From Ponticaulis koreensis DSM 19734 (GTDB taxonomy: Bacteria; Pseudomonadota; Alphaproteobacteria; Caulobacterales; Hyphomonadaceae), in the NCBI RefSeq assembly GCF_000420665.1, contig NZ_ATVJ01000003.1, positions 326,299 through 390,298 of the forward strand: a stretch of DNA of 64,000 bases. The letters run 5' to 3'. The notes below the pieces were generated by a model. It was not told where the DNA came from. It worked only from the letters and a program-made list of their open reading frames with translations, and searched no databases. Shown piece by piece: positions 8,682 through 17,410 of this stretch. Each line of letters opens with the position of its first letter. Positions within the stretch are counted from its first letter, which is position 1. The position numbers and the translations under genes were made by a program.

Positions 8682-9436
8682 GCGATCCGATCATTCAGGT
8701 GCGCGGGCTCAAAACCCAGTTCGGCGATCATGTGGTTCATGAGAACCTCGACCTTGATATCTATCGCGGAGAAACAATCGGCGTGATCGGCCCGTCCGGT
8801 TGCGGCAAGTCGGTTCTGTTGAGCGAGATTGTAGGTCTGCTGACGCCCACGGCTGGGTCCGTCACCGTTTTTGGCGAGACGCTATCCGAGCTGTCCGATA
8901 GAGACCGTCAGGCCATTGAGCGGCGCTGGTCGGTAATGTTTCAGGACGGCGCGCTCTTCTCCAACCTCACCGTGCGCGAGAACGTTATGGTGCCGATGAA
9001 AGAGCACACAAACTTCTCCCATGATCTGATGCACGATCTGGCTGACCTCAAGATCAGCCTGTCCGGCCTGCCGCTCAATGCTGCGGACAAAAAGCCGTCC
9101 GAGTTGTCTGGCGGTATGCGTAAGAGGGCGGCAATGGCGCGTGCGCTCGCGCTTGATCCTGAACTTGTCTTTCTGGACGAGCCGACGGCGGGTCTCGACC
9201 CGATTACAGCCGGGCGTTTTGACTCGCTCGTGCGTGAGCTTAGTCGGCTTCTCGGTCTGACAGTCTTCCTCGTGACGCACGATCTCGACACGCTGAAGGC
9301 GACATGTGACCGGATTGCGGTGCTTGGCGACAAGAGGGTAAAGTATACCGGAACGCTCGAAGAAGTTTCACGGATCGATGATCCGTGGGTGCAGGAATAT
9401 TTTGGCGGCCCACGCGGGCGGTCGGTGGTAGGATAG
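8678..9436 (+). CDS. MlaF-type ABC transporter ATP-binding protein
   Basis: ATPase that powers the MCE lipid transporter. In 252 residues: Walker A GPSGCGKS at 38-45, ABC signature LSGGM at 143-147 with the KRAAMAR continuation typical of the MlaF family, Walker B LVFLDE at 163-168 and switch His in VTHD. The ATG overlaps the permease stop codon. The next gene starts 2 bp after its stop. Confidence 0.93.
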   Translation: MSDPIIQVRGLKTQFGDHVVHENLDLDIYRGETIGVIGPSGCGKSVLLSEIVGLLTPTAGSVTVFGETLSELSDRDRQAIERRWSVMFQDGALFSNLTVRENVMVPMKEHTNFSHDLMHDLADLKISLSGLPLNAADKKPSELSGGMRKRAAMARALALDPELVFLDEPTAGLDPITAGRFDSLVRELSRLLGLTVFLVTHDLDTLKATCDRIAVLGDKRVKYTGTLEEVSRIDDPWVQEYFGGPRGRSVVG

Positions 9437-9438
9437 TT

Positions 9439-10395
9439 ATGGAAACACGTGCCAGTTATGCCCTGATCGGCGCAGCAGTTCTGGCTGCTTTCGCTGCACT
9501 CATTGCCTTCACCATCTGGCTGGGCAAGGTCGAGTTTGATCGTGAGTTTTCCGAATACGACGTTGTGTTCGAAGGTGCTGTAAACGGCCTGTCGGAAGGT
9601 GGGCAGGTCCGCTATCTCGGCATTAATGTCGGCGAGGTTGTCAGCCTCTCACTTGATCGCGAGAATACCGAGAACGTCATCGCGCGCATTCGTGTTGACG
9701 CTGATACGCCGGTGCGAACGGACTCCAAGGCCTATCTGGACTTTGCAGGCCTTACCGGTGTGACCTTCATTCAGATCCGTCCGGGGTCTCCTCAGGCTGA
9801 TCTGATGCCGGGCAGCGCAGCTAATCCACCTATTCTTGAAACAGAGCAGACCCAGCTACAGGAAATCTTTCAGGGCGGTCAGGATTTGATGGCGAATGCG
9901 CAGGTGACGCTGTCGCGTCTCAATGCGGTGCTGGACGCGGAGAACGCTGAAGCCTTCCGCCAGACGCTGGGCAATATCCAGCGTATTACAAACGCTTTTG
10001 CTGAAGACGAACAGCTGATGCAGGATGCGGGGGCTGCGCTGCGCTCTCTCGCCGATGCAGGTGAAGCCGTTGCGGACGCGGCACGTGGTTTCGGTTCTCT
10101 GGAATCTGACATACAGACAGCGCTCACAGACATTGCCGACAGCGCAGATGCGCTGATTGATGATGCACGGCGTCTGATCCAGACATCTGAAACGGCCGTG
10201 CTCGAAACACAGGAGAGCATGCGTGGTGTGCGTGAAGCCGTCGAGGAACCCGCAGAGCAGACCCTGCAGGAAATCCAGCGCCTGACGACCGATCTGCGCT
10301 CGCTCGTGCGCCGCCTTGACCGTATCGCACGCGAAGTCGAGCAGAACCCGCAGAGCTTCATTCAGGGCCAGCCGCGGCCTTACCGAGAGGATTGA
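9439..10395 (+). CDS. MlaD-type MCE domain protein
   Basis: Periplasmic substrate-binding component, anchored by one N-terminal helix (about residues 8-27), then an MCE domain (about 38-115, with GLSEGGQVRYLGINVGEV). The long C-terminal part (about 140-300) is Ala/Glu-rich and predicted helical/coiled coil, which could span the periplasm. The ATG at 9439 with AGGA upstream is preferred over an in-frame start at 9385 inside the ATPase gene. Its stop overlaps the lipoprotein start. Confidence 0.9.
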   Translation: METRASYALIGAAVLAAFAALIAFTIWLGKVEFDREFSEYDVVFEGAVNGLSEGGQVRYLGINVGEVVSLSLDRENTENVIARIRVDADTPVRTDSKAYLDFAGLTGVTFIQIRPGSPQADLMPGSAANPPILETEQTQLQEIFQGGQDLMANAQVTLSRLNAVLDAENAEAFRQTLGNIQRITNAFAEDEQLMQDAGAALRSLADAGEAVADAARGFGSLESDIQTALTDIADSADALIDDARRLIQTSETAVLETQESMRGVREAVEEPAEQTLQEIQRLTTDLRSLVRRLDRIAREVEQNPQSFIQGQPRPYRED

Positions 10396-11003
10396 TGATG
10401 AAACTGAAGACAACCGTTCTCAGCCTCACGGCTCTATCGCTTGCCGGATGTGTCTCGGTTCTTCCTGAGCCTGTCGTCCCGGATGCGCTTTATCGTTTTA
10501 CCAGCACCTCACAGCCGATGAGTGGTGCGCTGGTGTCACTGCCTGCCAATATCATCGTGTTCGAGCCTGAAGGATCGTCTTTGCTGCTGGGCCGCAATAT
10601 TGCTTACGAGAGTGAAGACGGCGCGCTGAGCGTTCTGCCGGAAGCCGAATGGACCGAGTCCGCCTCGCGCCTTTTACAGTCCGCGCTTCTGGATCGGTTG
10701 TCGTTGCAGGCCTCTGACAGTGAAGGTGTGGCTGTGGATGAGCGCCTGACGCTCAGCGCGGCGTATGAGCTGCACTGGACTGTACGAGACCTGGTCATTG
10801 GCGAGGACGATGCCGTAGTCACAGCGCGCGTTGAGGTTCTCAACGGCCGCACGGGCGGCATTGTCGGCCAGACCTTCATCACACGACGCGAGCCATATAC
10901 TGGCAGAGCGGACACAGAAGGTACTCGTGCTCTCATTCGCGCAGCTCGCGCCGTGATAGATCAGGTTGCTCTGGAGCTGCCCGACCTGATGTCAGAAAGC
11001 TGA
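10395..11003 (+). CDS. ABC-type transport auxiliary lipoprotein (PF03886-like)
   Basis: About 200 residues with a signal peptide and lipobox LAGC, followed by the PDALYRF segment characteristic of the auxiliary lipoproteins found with MCE transporters (PqiC-like). It probably sits in the outer or inner membrane leaflet facing the periplasm and assists lipid transfer. GAGAGG precedes two adjacent ATG codons (10395 and 10398); either may be used. Last gene of the operon, convergent with the coiled-coil gene 4 bp away. Confidence 0.85.
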   Translation: MMKLKTTVLSLTALSLAGCVSVLPEPVVPDALYRFTSTSQPMSGALVSLPANIIVFEPEGSSLLLGRNIAYESEDGALSVLPEAEWTESASRLLQSALLDRLSLQASDSEGVAVDERLTLSAAYELHWTVRDLVIGEDDAVVTARVEVLNGRTGGIVGQTFITRREPYTGRADTEGTRALIRAARAVIDQVALELPDLMSES

Positions 11004-11007
11004 TCTG

Positions 11008-13014
11008 CTAGTTGTTCTGGCTGTGAAACGCAGCGTCCAGAAGTAGGAAGGCTGTCAGGCGTTTGGCAGCGGCGGTGCGGCTGCGATCAGCCTCACTCAG
11101 AGACCGCATCGCATCCGTCGTTTCTTCTGAGAGAAAGCGCTCGACAGCTGCGTGGAAATGTTCCTGATCTTCAATACGGTATTGCAGTTCCTGAACCTTC
11201 GATCCGGCAAACTCGCGGACAGCGCGGCGGCGATTACGTTCATTGCGACGTGACGCACCCGCAATTTTTCGCGTTTCCTTCATCGTGAACGCATCAGTCA
11301 GCGCGATGCCCATATCCTCGACTTCGCTCAGAATGATGCGGGCTGCATCATCGCGTTCTTCAGGATCGGAGGACAGGCCGGCCAGAAGGTCTTTCCAGGA
11401 CAGGCCCATTTCTTTCTGCGATGCACTGTCGAAAGCGAGATCGAAAAGAGAGCTTTCCTCGCTGGTCGCTTCAGCGCTGTCCGGTGCAGTAGTGCGTTCC
11501 TGAACGCTCGTCTCGCCATCGTTTTGCGGTGCAGCTTTTTGCCTTGGCTGCGAGAAGAGCATGGAAGAGGTGCTCTTATCTGGTTCACCCAGCGTCTCGT
11601 AGGATGGCTTTGGTTCATCCGTATCAGGCTGGCGGCGGCGCAGATTTTCTGGCGGTGCTGGTACTGGCGTTGGCGCAGGCGGTTGAGGCTGCGGCGCTGC
11701 AGGCTGGGCCGGTGGCTCCGGCATAGCAGGCGCTGCGGACAGAATGTCTCCGTCGCTCAGACCGTTCAGTAACGCAGAGGCGCGCTCAATACGCTGGCGC
11801 GCGCGTTCCAGACCGGCTTCAGCGGTCGATGTCGCACGCGTTGCTGCGTCATACAGCATCTGCGAGAGCGCCATGATGCGGTGTTCTGTTTCATCGGCTT
11901 GAGAGCGCGCAGCATCGCCTGCGGCGCGCGTAGCCGCTTCGGCCTGCTGACCAGCTGTCTTGAGTTCGGCAAGGCCTTTGAGGGCTTCCTGAACGGCTTC
12001 GCGTGATTGGGCGCGGATGAACTCAGAAGCCTCGCGTGTACCATCAAGCGCGTTCGCGACCGCAGAATTGAGGGCGTCGCCAGTCTCGGTCGCGGCGGTT
12101 GCCGCAAGCTCGCTCGCACGGATGGCCGTCTCAACAGTTTTGGAAGACTCCGTGAGGCGTTGCTCGATCTCTTCCACGGAAGCGTTAATCCGCGCAGAGC
12201 GCGCTTCCGCATCTGCAGACATCGCGTTGAGCGCGGCCAGCTTGTCGGTCAGCGTCATTGTTGAATCGTTGAGAGACGTCAGGCGGTCATCCAGCGCCTT
12301 GTCGGCTTGCGCGACCTCGTGTTGGGCAAGGCGTGCTGCCTCAGCCATGGCGCGGGCCTGACGTGGAATAGCTTCGGAAATAGCCGCAGTTTGTGTCTCT
12401 ACGGCGCTGGAAAGCTCACCGAGGGCTTGGCGCTCTTCTGCGAGTTTGTTCATCATGCTCGCAATGGTTTTCGTATTCTTGGTGACGAGTTCTGAGAACT
12501 CTTCACGCTCAGTGCCCAGAGTGGCGCGTAGCTCAACCAGTGAGGCGTGAGCAGTTTCAACCAGTTCATCGACCTTCTGTGTTTCTTCGCGCACTTTATC
12601 AGTCAGCGTCTCGATACGTGAGCTTGCCGCGTCAGCTGGCATGAGCAGCATTTGTGAAGCGCGCAGGACCAGCGTGTTTGCGCGCGCATGGCGCATGGAC
12701 TGACGGCCCATAAAGCCAGCGAGAATAATTGCGATCGCAGGACCGGCCAGAATAGTGCCGCCAGCTGCGAACCAGAGCGGGTTCATGAGAAGGAAAGCTT
12801 GCGTGCCCATCGCGGCCCAGGCCGTCAAAACAGCACCCACATACAGAAATGCGGCTGCAGCAAAGCCTGCGGTAACCATCCAGGTACCGGCTGTTCGGAT
12901 CTGTTGAAGCTCTTCCTGAGTTTCCTGAAGGGCTTTCAGATAGTTTTCATCACGCGACTGGGACATGGGGACAGATACTGCAATATTTTGCGGGATCATG
13001 CGACCGGCAAACAC
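11008..13014 (-). CDS. Large membrane-anchored coiled-coil protein, TipN-like architecture
   Basis: Up to 668 residues: a short cytoplasmic N-terminus, two membrane helices (about residues 45-65 and 78-102), a long Ala/Glu/Thr-rich coiled coil (about 130-410), a Pro-rich linker (about 420-480) and a distinct helical C-terminal domain (about 525-668) with charged NRRR segments. No enzyme motif is visible. The layout resembles polarity/scaffold proteins such as TipN of Caulobacter, but homology is not shown by the sequence alone. The start is uncertain: GTG at 13014, ATG at 13000 and ATG at 12966 are in frame and none has a clear ribosome site. Confidence 0.7.
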   Translation of the reverse strand: MFAGRMIPQNIAVSVPMSQSRDENYLKALQETQEELQQIRTAGTWMVTAGFAAAAFLYVGAVLTAWAAMGTQAFLLMNPLWFAAGGTILAGPAIAIILAGFMGRQSMRHARANTLVLRASQMLLMPADAASSRIETLTDKVREETQKVDELVETAHASLVELRATLGTEREEFSELVTKNTKTIASMMNKLAEERQALGELSSAVETQTAAISEAIPRQARAMAEAARLAQHEVAQADKALDDRLTSLNDSTMTLTDKLAALNAMSADAEARSARINASVEEIEQRLTESSKTVETAIRASELAATAATETGDALNSAVANALDGTREASEFIRAQSREAVQEALKGLAELKTAGQQAEAATRAAGDAARSQADETEHRIMALSQMLYDAATRATSTAEAGLERARQRIERASALLNGLSDGDILSAAPAMPEPPAQPAAPQPQPPAPTPVPAPPENLRRRQPDTDEPKPSYETLGEPDKSTSSMLFSQPRQKAAPQNDGETSVQERTTAPDSAEATSEESSLFDLAFDSASQKEMGLSWKDLLAGLSSDPEERDDAARIILSEVEDMGIALTDAFTMKETRKIAGASRRNERNRRRAVREFAGSKVQELQYRIEDQEHFHAAVERFLSEETTDAMRSLSEADRSRTAAAKRLTAFLLLDAAFHSQNN

Positions 13015-13079
13015 AGTATTTTTTTAATTTTGTGTTAACAAAACTGTCCGGATTCTGCGGCTTGCGGGCCGGAGTTGAA

Positions 13080-13292
13080 TTAAGACCGGAAAAGCTCGTG
13101 CTGTGTCAGCGGTGTATCTTTGCGATAAACCGGCGCAGAGATCAGCTGAACAGGGGCTTCCGTCTGCATGTAGATTTTTGCGGCCTGACGCTGCTCTGAA
13201 GAGCGGTCTGGCTGCGATGTGTAATCAACACCGATCCAGCTTAGAACGGTGACGAGGATTACGTCTCTCAGTATGACAAGAATTTCTAACAT
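13080..13292 (-). CDS. Small single-pass membrane protein, unknown function
   Basis: A 70-residue product with one hydrophobic helix (about residues 3-21) and a polar, basic C-terminal tail. It is supported by GGAG six bases before the ATG at 13290-13292. No family recognised. It is upstream of and in the same direction as the large coiled-coil gene, 65 bp away, so the two could be co-transcribed. Confidence 0.6.
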   Translation of the reverse strand: MLEILVILRDVILVTVLSWIGVDYTSQPDRSSEQRQAAKIYMQTEAPVQLISAPVYRKDTPLTQHELFRS

Positions 13293-13439
13293 CACTGACT
13301 CCAGACCCCTTGAAGCATGCTCAATATCGCTGAAAATGGCATCTACAACAAGACTGCGGGGCCGATTATTTGATGAAACCCTGTTAATGTATTCCTGCTA
13401 CTGCGAGTACTCGAACAGACGCTCGCGCAGGAAACGATC

Positions 13440-13811
13440 ATGGATCACTGGATTGACCGGAAACAACTGGCTGACAACACTGCGCAGGACGTTGAGCTGG
13501 CACTTGAAGTTCTTGAGATTTTTAAAGGTCAGGTCGAAACCTGGGGCCAGATGCTGAACGCTGAGGATGCACCGGAACGTTGGGCTGATGCGGCTCATAC
13601 GATTAAGGGCGCAGCTCTTGGAATTGGCGCGGCGGCGCTTGCAGACGCATGCAAAGCAGCAGAAATAGCCGGCCGTTCTGACCCGCCTCCATCACGGACG
13701 CGCGCTGCAGTGCTGATCAACGATATCCGGGATGTGCTCTACCCGACGTTGGAAAGTGTGGCACGCGTCGATCACGAACTACGCGTGTTCGGCTTTTTGA
13801 GATTGTCGTAG
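13440..13811 (+). CDS. Hpt domain histidine phosphotransfer protein
   Basis: Stand-alone Hpt module of 123 residues. The phosphorylatable His53 sits in the signature AAHTIKGAALGIGA, within a predicted four-helix bundle. It would relay phosphate between a hybrid kinase and a response regulator; neither is encoded nearby. Its last 40 bp overlap, in antisense, the 3' end of the chorismate mutase gene, so both C-termini are encoded by the same DNA. Confidence 0.88.
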   Translation: MDHWIDRKQLADNTAQDVELALEVLEIFKGQVETWGQMLNAEDAPERWADAAHTIKGAALGIGAAALADACKAAEIAGRSDPPPSRTRAAVLINDIRDVLYPTLESVARVDHELRVFGFLRLS

Positions 13812-14116
13812 GATTTGAATTCGTAAGCAATCGACTGTTCGATCAGTAGACGCCAGACTGGCTCTGCAATCTCGGGGGCGAGGCCATATTCCTTGCAGGC
13901 TTCCAGAACATTTGAGACGACCTGCTCAATGCGTGGTTCGTCACGCACGGCTTCACGTTTCGGTTTGATACGTGCAGCAGCGTCCATGAAAGTCTGGCGT
14001 TCAGCGAGAATTTCTACGAGTACACGGTCCAGACGATCCACTTCATAGCGAACGTCCACCATCGTCTGAGCGGTCTCTGCAGTGTGTTTGCGGGGCGCGG
14101 ACTGATAGGTGGTCAT
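13772..14116 (-). CDS. Chorismate mutase, AroQ type
   Basis: Converts chorismate to prephenate for Phe/Tyr synthesis. The 114-residue reading contains the all-helical AroQ pattern: an early RYEVDRLDRVLVEILAERQ helix with the active-site Arg, AARIKPKREAVRDEPRIEQV with the catalytic Lys/Arg, and a final EPVWRLLIEQSI helix. The ATG at 14114-14116 has AGGAGC ten bases upstream; an earlier in-frame start at 14188 would add an atypical 24-residue extension. The 3' end overlaps the Hpt gene by 40 bp. Confidence 0.88.
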   Translation of the reverse strand: MTTYQSAPRKHTAETAQTMVDVRYEVDRLDRVLVEILAERQTFMDAAARIKPKREAVRDEPRIEQVVSNVLEACKEYGLAPEIAEPVWRLLIEQSIAYEFKSYDNLKKPNTRSS

Positions 14117-14212
14117 ACGCTGGAAAGCTCCTGAAGCAGTTTCATTTCTTCGGTTGCTCATGTGTGATGCAATCCGGTGAACGTCCACTACACCTTATAG
14201 CGATTTGGTCAA

Positions 14213-16309
14213 TCAGCCGCTGTATATGCGTTTCAAATTGCCGGATTCTGTCAAAGGATCGGCGGTGTTTATCAGCCTATCCATATCCGCGCCAATGCTA
14301 CGAAGGCGGATGAGTTCATCCATTCGCTCGGGGCGCCCGAGCAGGAAGCCCTGGATTTCGTCACAGCCTTCTTCTTTCAGAATGCTGAGCTGAGCCGCGC
14401 TCTCCACACCTTCGGCCAGAACCGGAATAGAGAGGCTTTTACCAAGCGAGAGTACGGACCGCACGAGCGCGCGGGATTCGCGGCTGACTTCGATTTCCGA
14501 CATGAAAAAGCGGTCCAGCTTGATTTTATCGAACGGGAATGAGCGGAGAATTTCCAGCGAGGAATAGCCTGTACCGAAATCATCCAGTGCAACCTTAACG
14601 CCAAGGGCCTTGATCTGGCGAAGTACATGAAGGGAGCGGTCGCGGTCTTCCAGAATAGCTGTTTCGGTCAGCTCGATTTCGAGGCGGTGCGGCGGCAGGC
14701 CCGTCTCCAGAAGTGTCTGGTGTACGATGCGTGGCAGTTCCACCTGAGTAAGTTGCAGCGCCGACATGTTAACGGCGACTTTGTCTTGCGTATCCCAGCC
14801 TGCAGCATCCTCGCATGCACGGCGCAGAACCCATTCGCCGAGGCGAATGATAAGGCCGCTTTCTTCCGCGATAGGGATGAATACGCTTGGTGAGATTGGA
14901 CCCAGCTTCGGATGTGTCCAGCGCAGAAGTGCTTCCAGACCGCTGATTTTACTCGATTTAACAGACGCCTGAAGCTGGTAATAAAGCTCCAGCTCATTGT
15001 TTTCGAGCGCCTGAGCCAAAGACGCGGCAAGCTCGCGTTTTTGCCGGGCTTCTTCGTCCATGGAGGCCGTGTAGAAGCAGATTGTGTTGGAGGCGTGAAT
15101 CTTCGCACGATACATTGCGAGATCTGCGTTATTGCGCAGTGTGTCACTGTCTTTGCCGTCATCTGGATAGCAAGCGACGCCAATGCTGCCGCTCAGATGG
15201 AGCGTAGTTTCATTGACCTGAAGGCGTGTGTTCAGAGCCGATTGCAGGCGTGAGAGGAAGTCTTCCAGATCTTCCTCTGTTGAATACTCCTTCGTCGCGG
15301 CGAATTCATCGCCGCCGAGCCGGGCGACAAGCTCACCGCTATGACATTGAGCTTTAAAACTGTTGGCAAGCGCGATCAGAGCTGCGTCACCAGCTTTGTG
15401 GCCATGGGAATCGTTGATGTCCTTGAACCGATCCATATCGATTCCGATCACCGCCAGACGTGAGCCCTTACGTTCCGACTTTTCGATGCGGCCATTCAGG
15501 TCATCCATATACGCATTGCGATTGGCCAGACCGGTCAGCGTGTCTGTCATGGCCATTCTTAAAAGTTTCTCATAGCCCGCTTTCTTCTGATCCTGATCAA
15601 GGAAGAATGTGGCTGCGCCAAGGGCGATTACCAGCATACCGGCAAATGCCGTCGCGATAGAAAGCGCCATGAAGGTTTCTGCATCCATAGGCGTATCGGA
15701 GATGGACAGAGATGTGATCTCCATCGCGGACATGCCAGTGAAGTGAAGGCTGATAACGCCCAGCGCGTACAGTGCGACGGATGGCAGGTTGAAGCGCAGG
15801 TTGGAAAATCGGTTAAACGCCCAGCCGGATGCTGCAGTGAACAGGCAGCTAAGAATTACGGACGCGGCAACGTAGGACATGTCCCAGTCAACAATGCCAT
15901 CAACGCGGTATGCGAGCATGCCCACATAATGAAGAGCAGCCATGCTGCAACCCAGTGTGAGATTGCCTATCATCGCGGTAAGCGGCGTACGGCCATAGAT
16001 CACAATCGCTGTCGCAATGAAGAAGCCGAACATTGGCGCGATAAGCGACACCAGCGTGAGGACAGGGTCCAGAACGACGGGTACGTGAGCCTGGAAAGAC
16101 AGCATTGAGATAAAGTGGGTGCACCAGACGGTCGTACACAGTGCAGCAGCGCTGATCCCCATCCAGCTAACTCTCGCCAGACCTGTTGAGTGCAGACACT
16201 GCCTCAAAAGTTGAACATAGGTCAGAGACCCCGCAATGCAGATAAAGGCTGCAAGCATTACGAGACGAATGTCATGCTCGAAAGCAAGGCAGTAAATTAC
16301 GTTTATCAT
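14213..16309 (-). CDS. MHYT-GGDEF-EAL membrane protein (cyclic-di-GMP turnover)
   Basis: About 698 residues: an N-terminal seven-helix MHYT sensor with repeated H-x-x-M motifs (CTHFISM, LHYVGM, LHFTGM; thought to bind metal and sense gases), a diguanylate cyclase domain with intact GGDEF near residue 331, and an EAL phosphodiesterase domain with EALLR near 458 and DDFGTGYSSL. Both catalytic motifs look intact, so the net activity cannot be predicted. The ATG at 16307-16309 places the first membrane helix correctly; an upstream in-frame start would add 40 polar residues. c-di-GMP could influence holdfast or motility; a tandem-PilZ effector is encoded at 55.4 kb. Confidence 0.93.
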   Translation of the reverse strand: MINVIYCLAFEHDIRLVMLAAFICIAGSLTYVQLLRQCLHSTGLARVSWMGISAAALCTTVWCTHFISMLSFQAHVPVVLDPVLTLVSLIAPMFGFFIATAIVIYGRTPLTAMIGNLTLGCSMAALHYVGMLAYRVDGIVDWDMSYVAASVILSCLFTAASGWAFNRFSNLRFNLPSVALYALGVISLHFTGMSAMEITSLSISDTPMDAETFMALSIATAFAGMLVIALGAATFFLDQDQKKAGYEKLLRMAMTDTLTGLANRNAYMDDLNGRIEKSERKGSRLAVIGIDMDRFKDINDSHGHKAGDAALIALANSFKAQCHSGELVARLGGDEFAATKEYSTEEDLEDFLSRLQSALNTRLQVNETTLHLSGSIGVACYPDDGKDSDTLRNNADLAMYRAKIHASNTICFYTASMDEEARQKRELAASLAQALENNELELYYQLQASVKSSKISGLEALLRWTHPKLGPISPSVFIPIAEESGLIIRLGEWVLRRACEDAAGWDTQDKVAVNMSALQLTQVELPRIVHQTLLETGLPPHRLEIELTETAILEDRDRSLHVLRQIKALGVKVALDDFGTGYSSLEILRSFPFDKIKLDRFFMSEIEVSRESRALVRSVLSLGKSLSIPVLAEGVESAAQLSILKEEGCDEIQGFLLGRPERMDELIRLRSIGADMDRLINTADPLTESGNLKRIYSG

Positions 16310-16416
16310 CGAGTCCCGGCGAGTGATTTGTGTTGCAAACCTGACTAAACGCGTCGGATTAAGATGGCGTTGGGGAGATCGGATAATTTGTTCGAATGCG
16401 TTTACGATTGAGAATG

Positions 16417-16445
16417 AAAAAAAAGCCACCGGCAGCGCCGATGGC
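16417..16445 (-). terminator. Rho-independent terminator of fpr
   Basis: Nine-base-pair stem (16425-16433 with 16437-16445, one G-U pair) and a 3-nt loop, followed on the minus strand by eight U (A run at 16417-16424). It lies 30 bp after the fpr stop codon. Confidence 0.9.
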
Positions 16446-16474
16446 TTTCATATTTTTCAGTGTGCTAAGGGCAA

Positions 16475-17287
16475 TTAGCCTGCGAAGGCTTTCTCGATCA
16501 CAAAGTCGGCTGGCGCGGCATTGGAGCCCTCAACCAGACCTGCTTTTTCGCAGAGCGCTTTCGTGTCCTGAATCATCTGCATTGAGCCGCAAATCATGAC
16601 GCGGTCTGTTTCGGCATTGAGAGGCGGAACACCCAGATCTTCGAACAGTTTGCCGCTCTCGATAAGATCAGTGATACGCCCCATGCGCGGGAAGTCTTCA
16701 CGTGTAACCGAGTTATAGAGGCGGAATTTGTGCGCATATTCGTCGCAAAGCGGATCGTCCGGCAGAGCGGCTGTCAGCTCTTCGCCATAGGCCAGCTCTG
16801 AGATTTCACGACATGTATGCGTGAGGATGACTTCGTCAAACTTCTGGTATGTCTCCGGATCGCGCATCAGGCTCGCAAATGGTGCGATGCCGGTACCGGT
16901 AGAGAACATATAGAGACGTTTCGCCGGTGTGAGGGCGTCATGCACCAGCGTACCTGTCGGCTTCTTGCCGAGCAGAACCTTGTCGCCCGGTTTGATGTCA
17001 CAGAGGCGGGATGTCAGAGGGCCGTCAGGCACTTTGATTGAGAAAAACTCAAGCTCTTCATCCCAGGACGGGCTGGCGATAGAGTAAGCGCGCAGAAGCG
17101 GTTTGCCGTCTTCTTTTGGCAGACCGATCATCACGAATTCGCCCGAACGGAAGCGGAAGCTACCTGGACGCGTGATCCGGAACTTGAACAAACGGTCTGT
17201 ATAGTGGTGGACGGAAAGTACCGTCTCCTCTGTCGGCGCGTTCGGATTTACCTTTTTCACCGGGCTGGCTGCTTGCGTCTCGCTCAA
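16475..17287 (-). CDS. fpr: Ferredoxin/flavodoxin--NADP+ reductase
   Basis: FAD enzyme moving electrons between NADPH and ferredoxin/flavodoxin in the cytoplasm. In 270 residues: FAD-binding RAYS at 66-69, NADP-binding GTGIAPF at 131-137, a CGSMQM segment near 235, and the C-terminal FVIEKAFAG end typical of bacterial Fpr. Length fits. It is a single-gene unit with its own terminator, upstream of the sulfite reductase region on the other strand, for which it might supply electrons (inference). Confidence 0.93.
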   Translation of the reverse strand: MSETQAASPVKKVNPNAPTEETVLSVHHYTDRLFKFRITRPGSFRFRSGEFVMIGLPKEDGKPLLRAYSIASPSWDEELEFFSIKVPDGPLTSRLCDIKPGDKVLLGKKPTGTLVHDALTPAKRLYMFSTGTGIAPFASLMRDPETYQKFDEVILTHTCREISELAYGEELTAALPDDPLCDEYAHKFRLYNSVTREDFPRMGRITDLIESGKLFEDLGVPPLNAETDRVMICGSMQMIQDTKALCEKAGLVEGSNAAPADFVIEKAFAG

Positions 17288-17410
17288 CGGCCTGTCCTCT
17301 TTTCTTTAGGTTATAACGTTTCTGAACTTGCGGGTCAGCATTTACGCTTGGATAGACATAGGAGCAACCGGTCAACAAGTCGCGCCTGTCTAACAGAGCC
17401 TTGAGAAATG

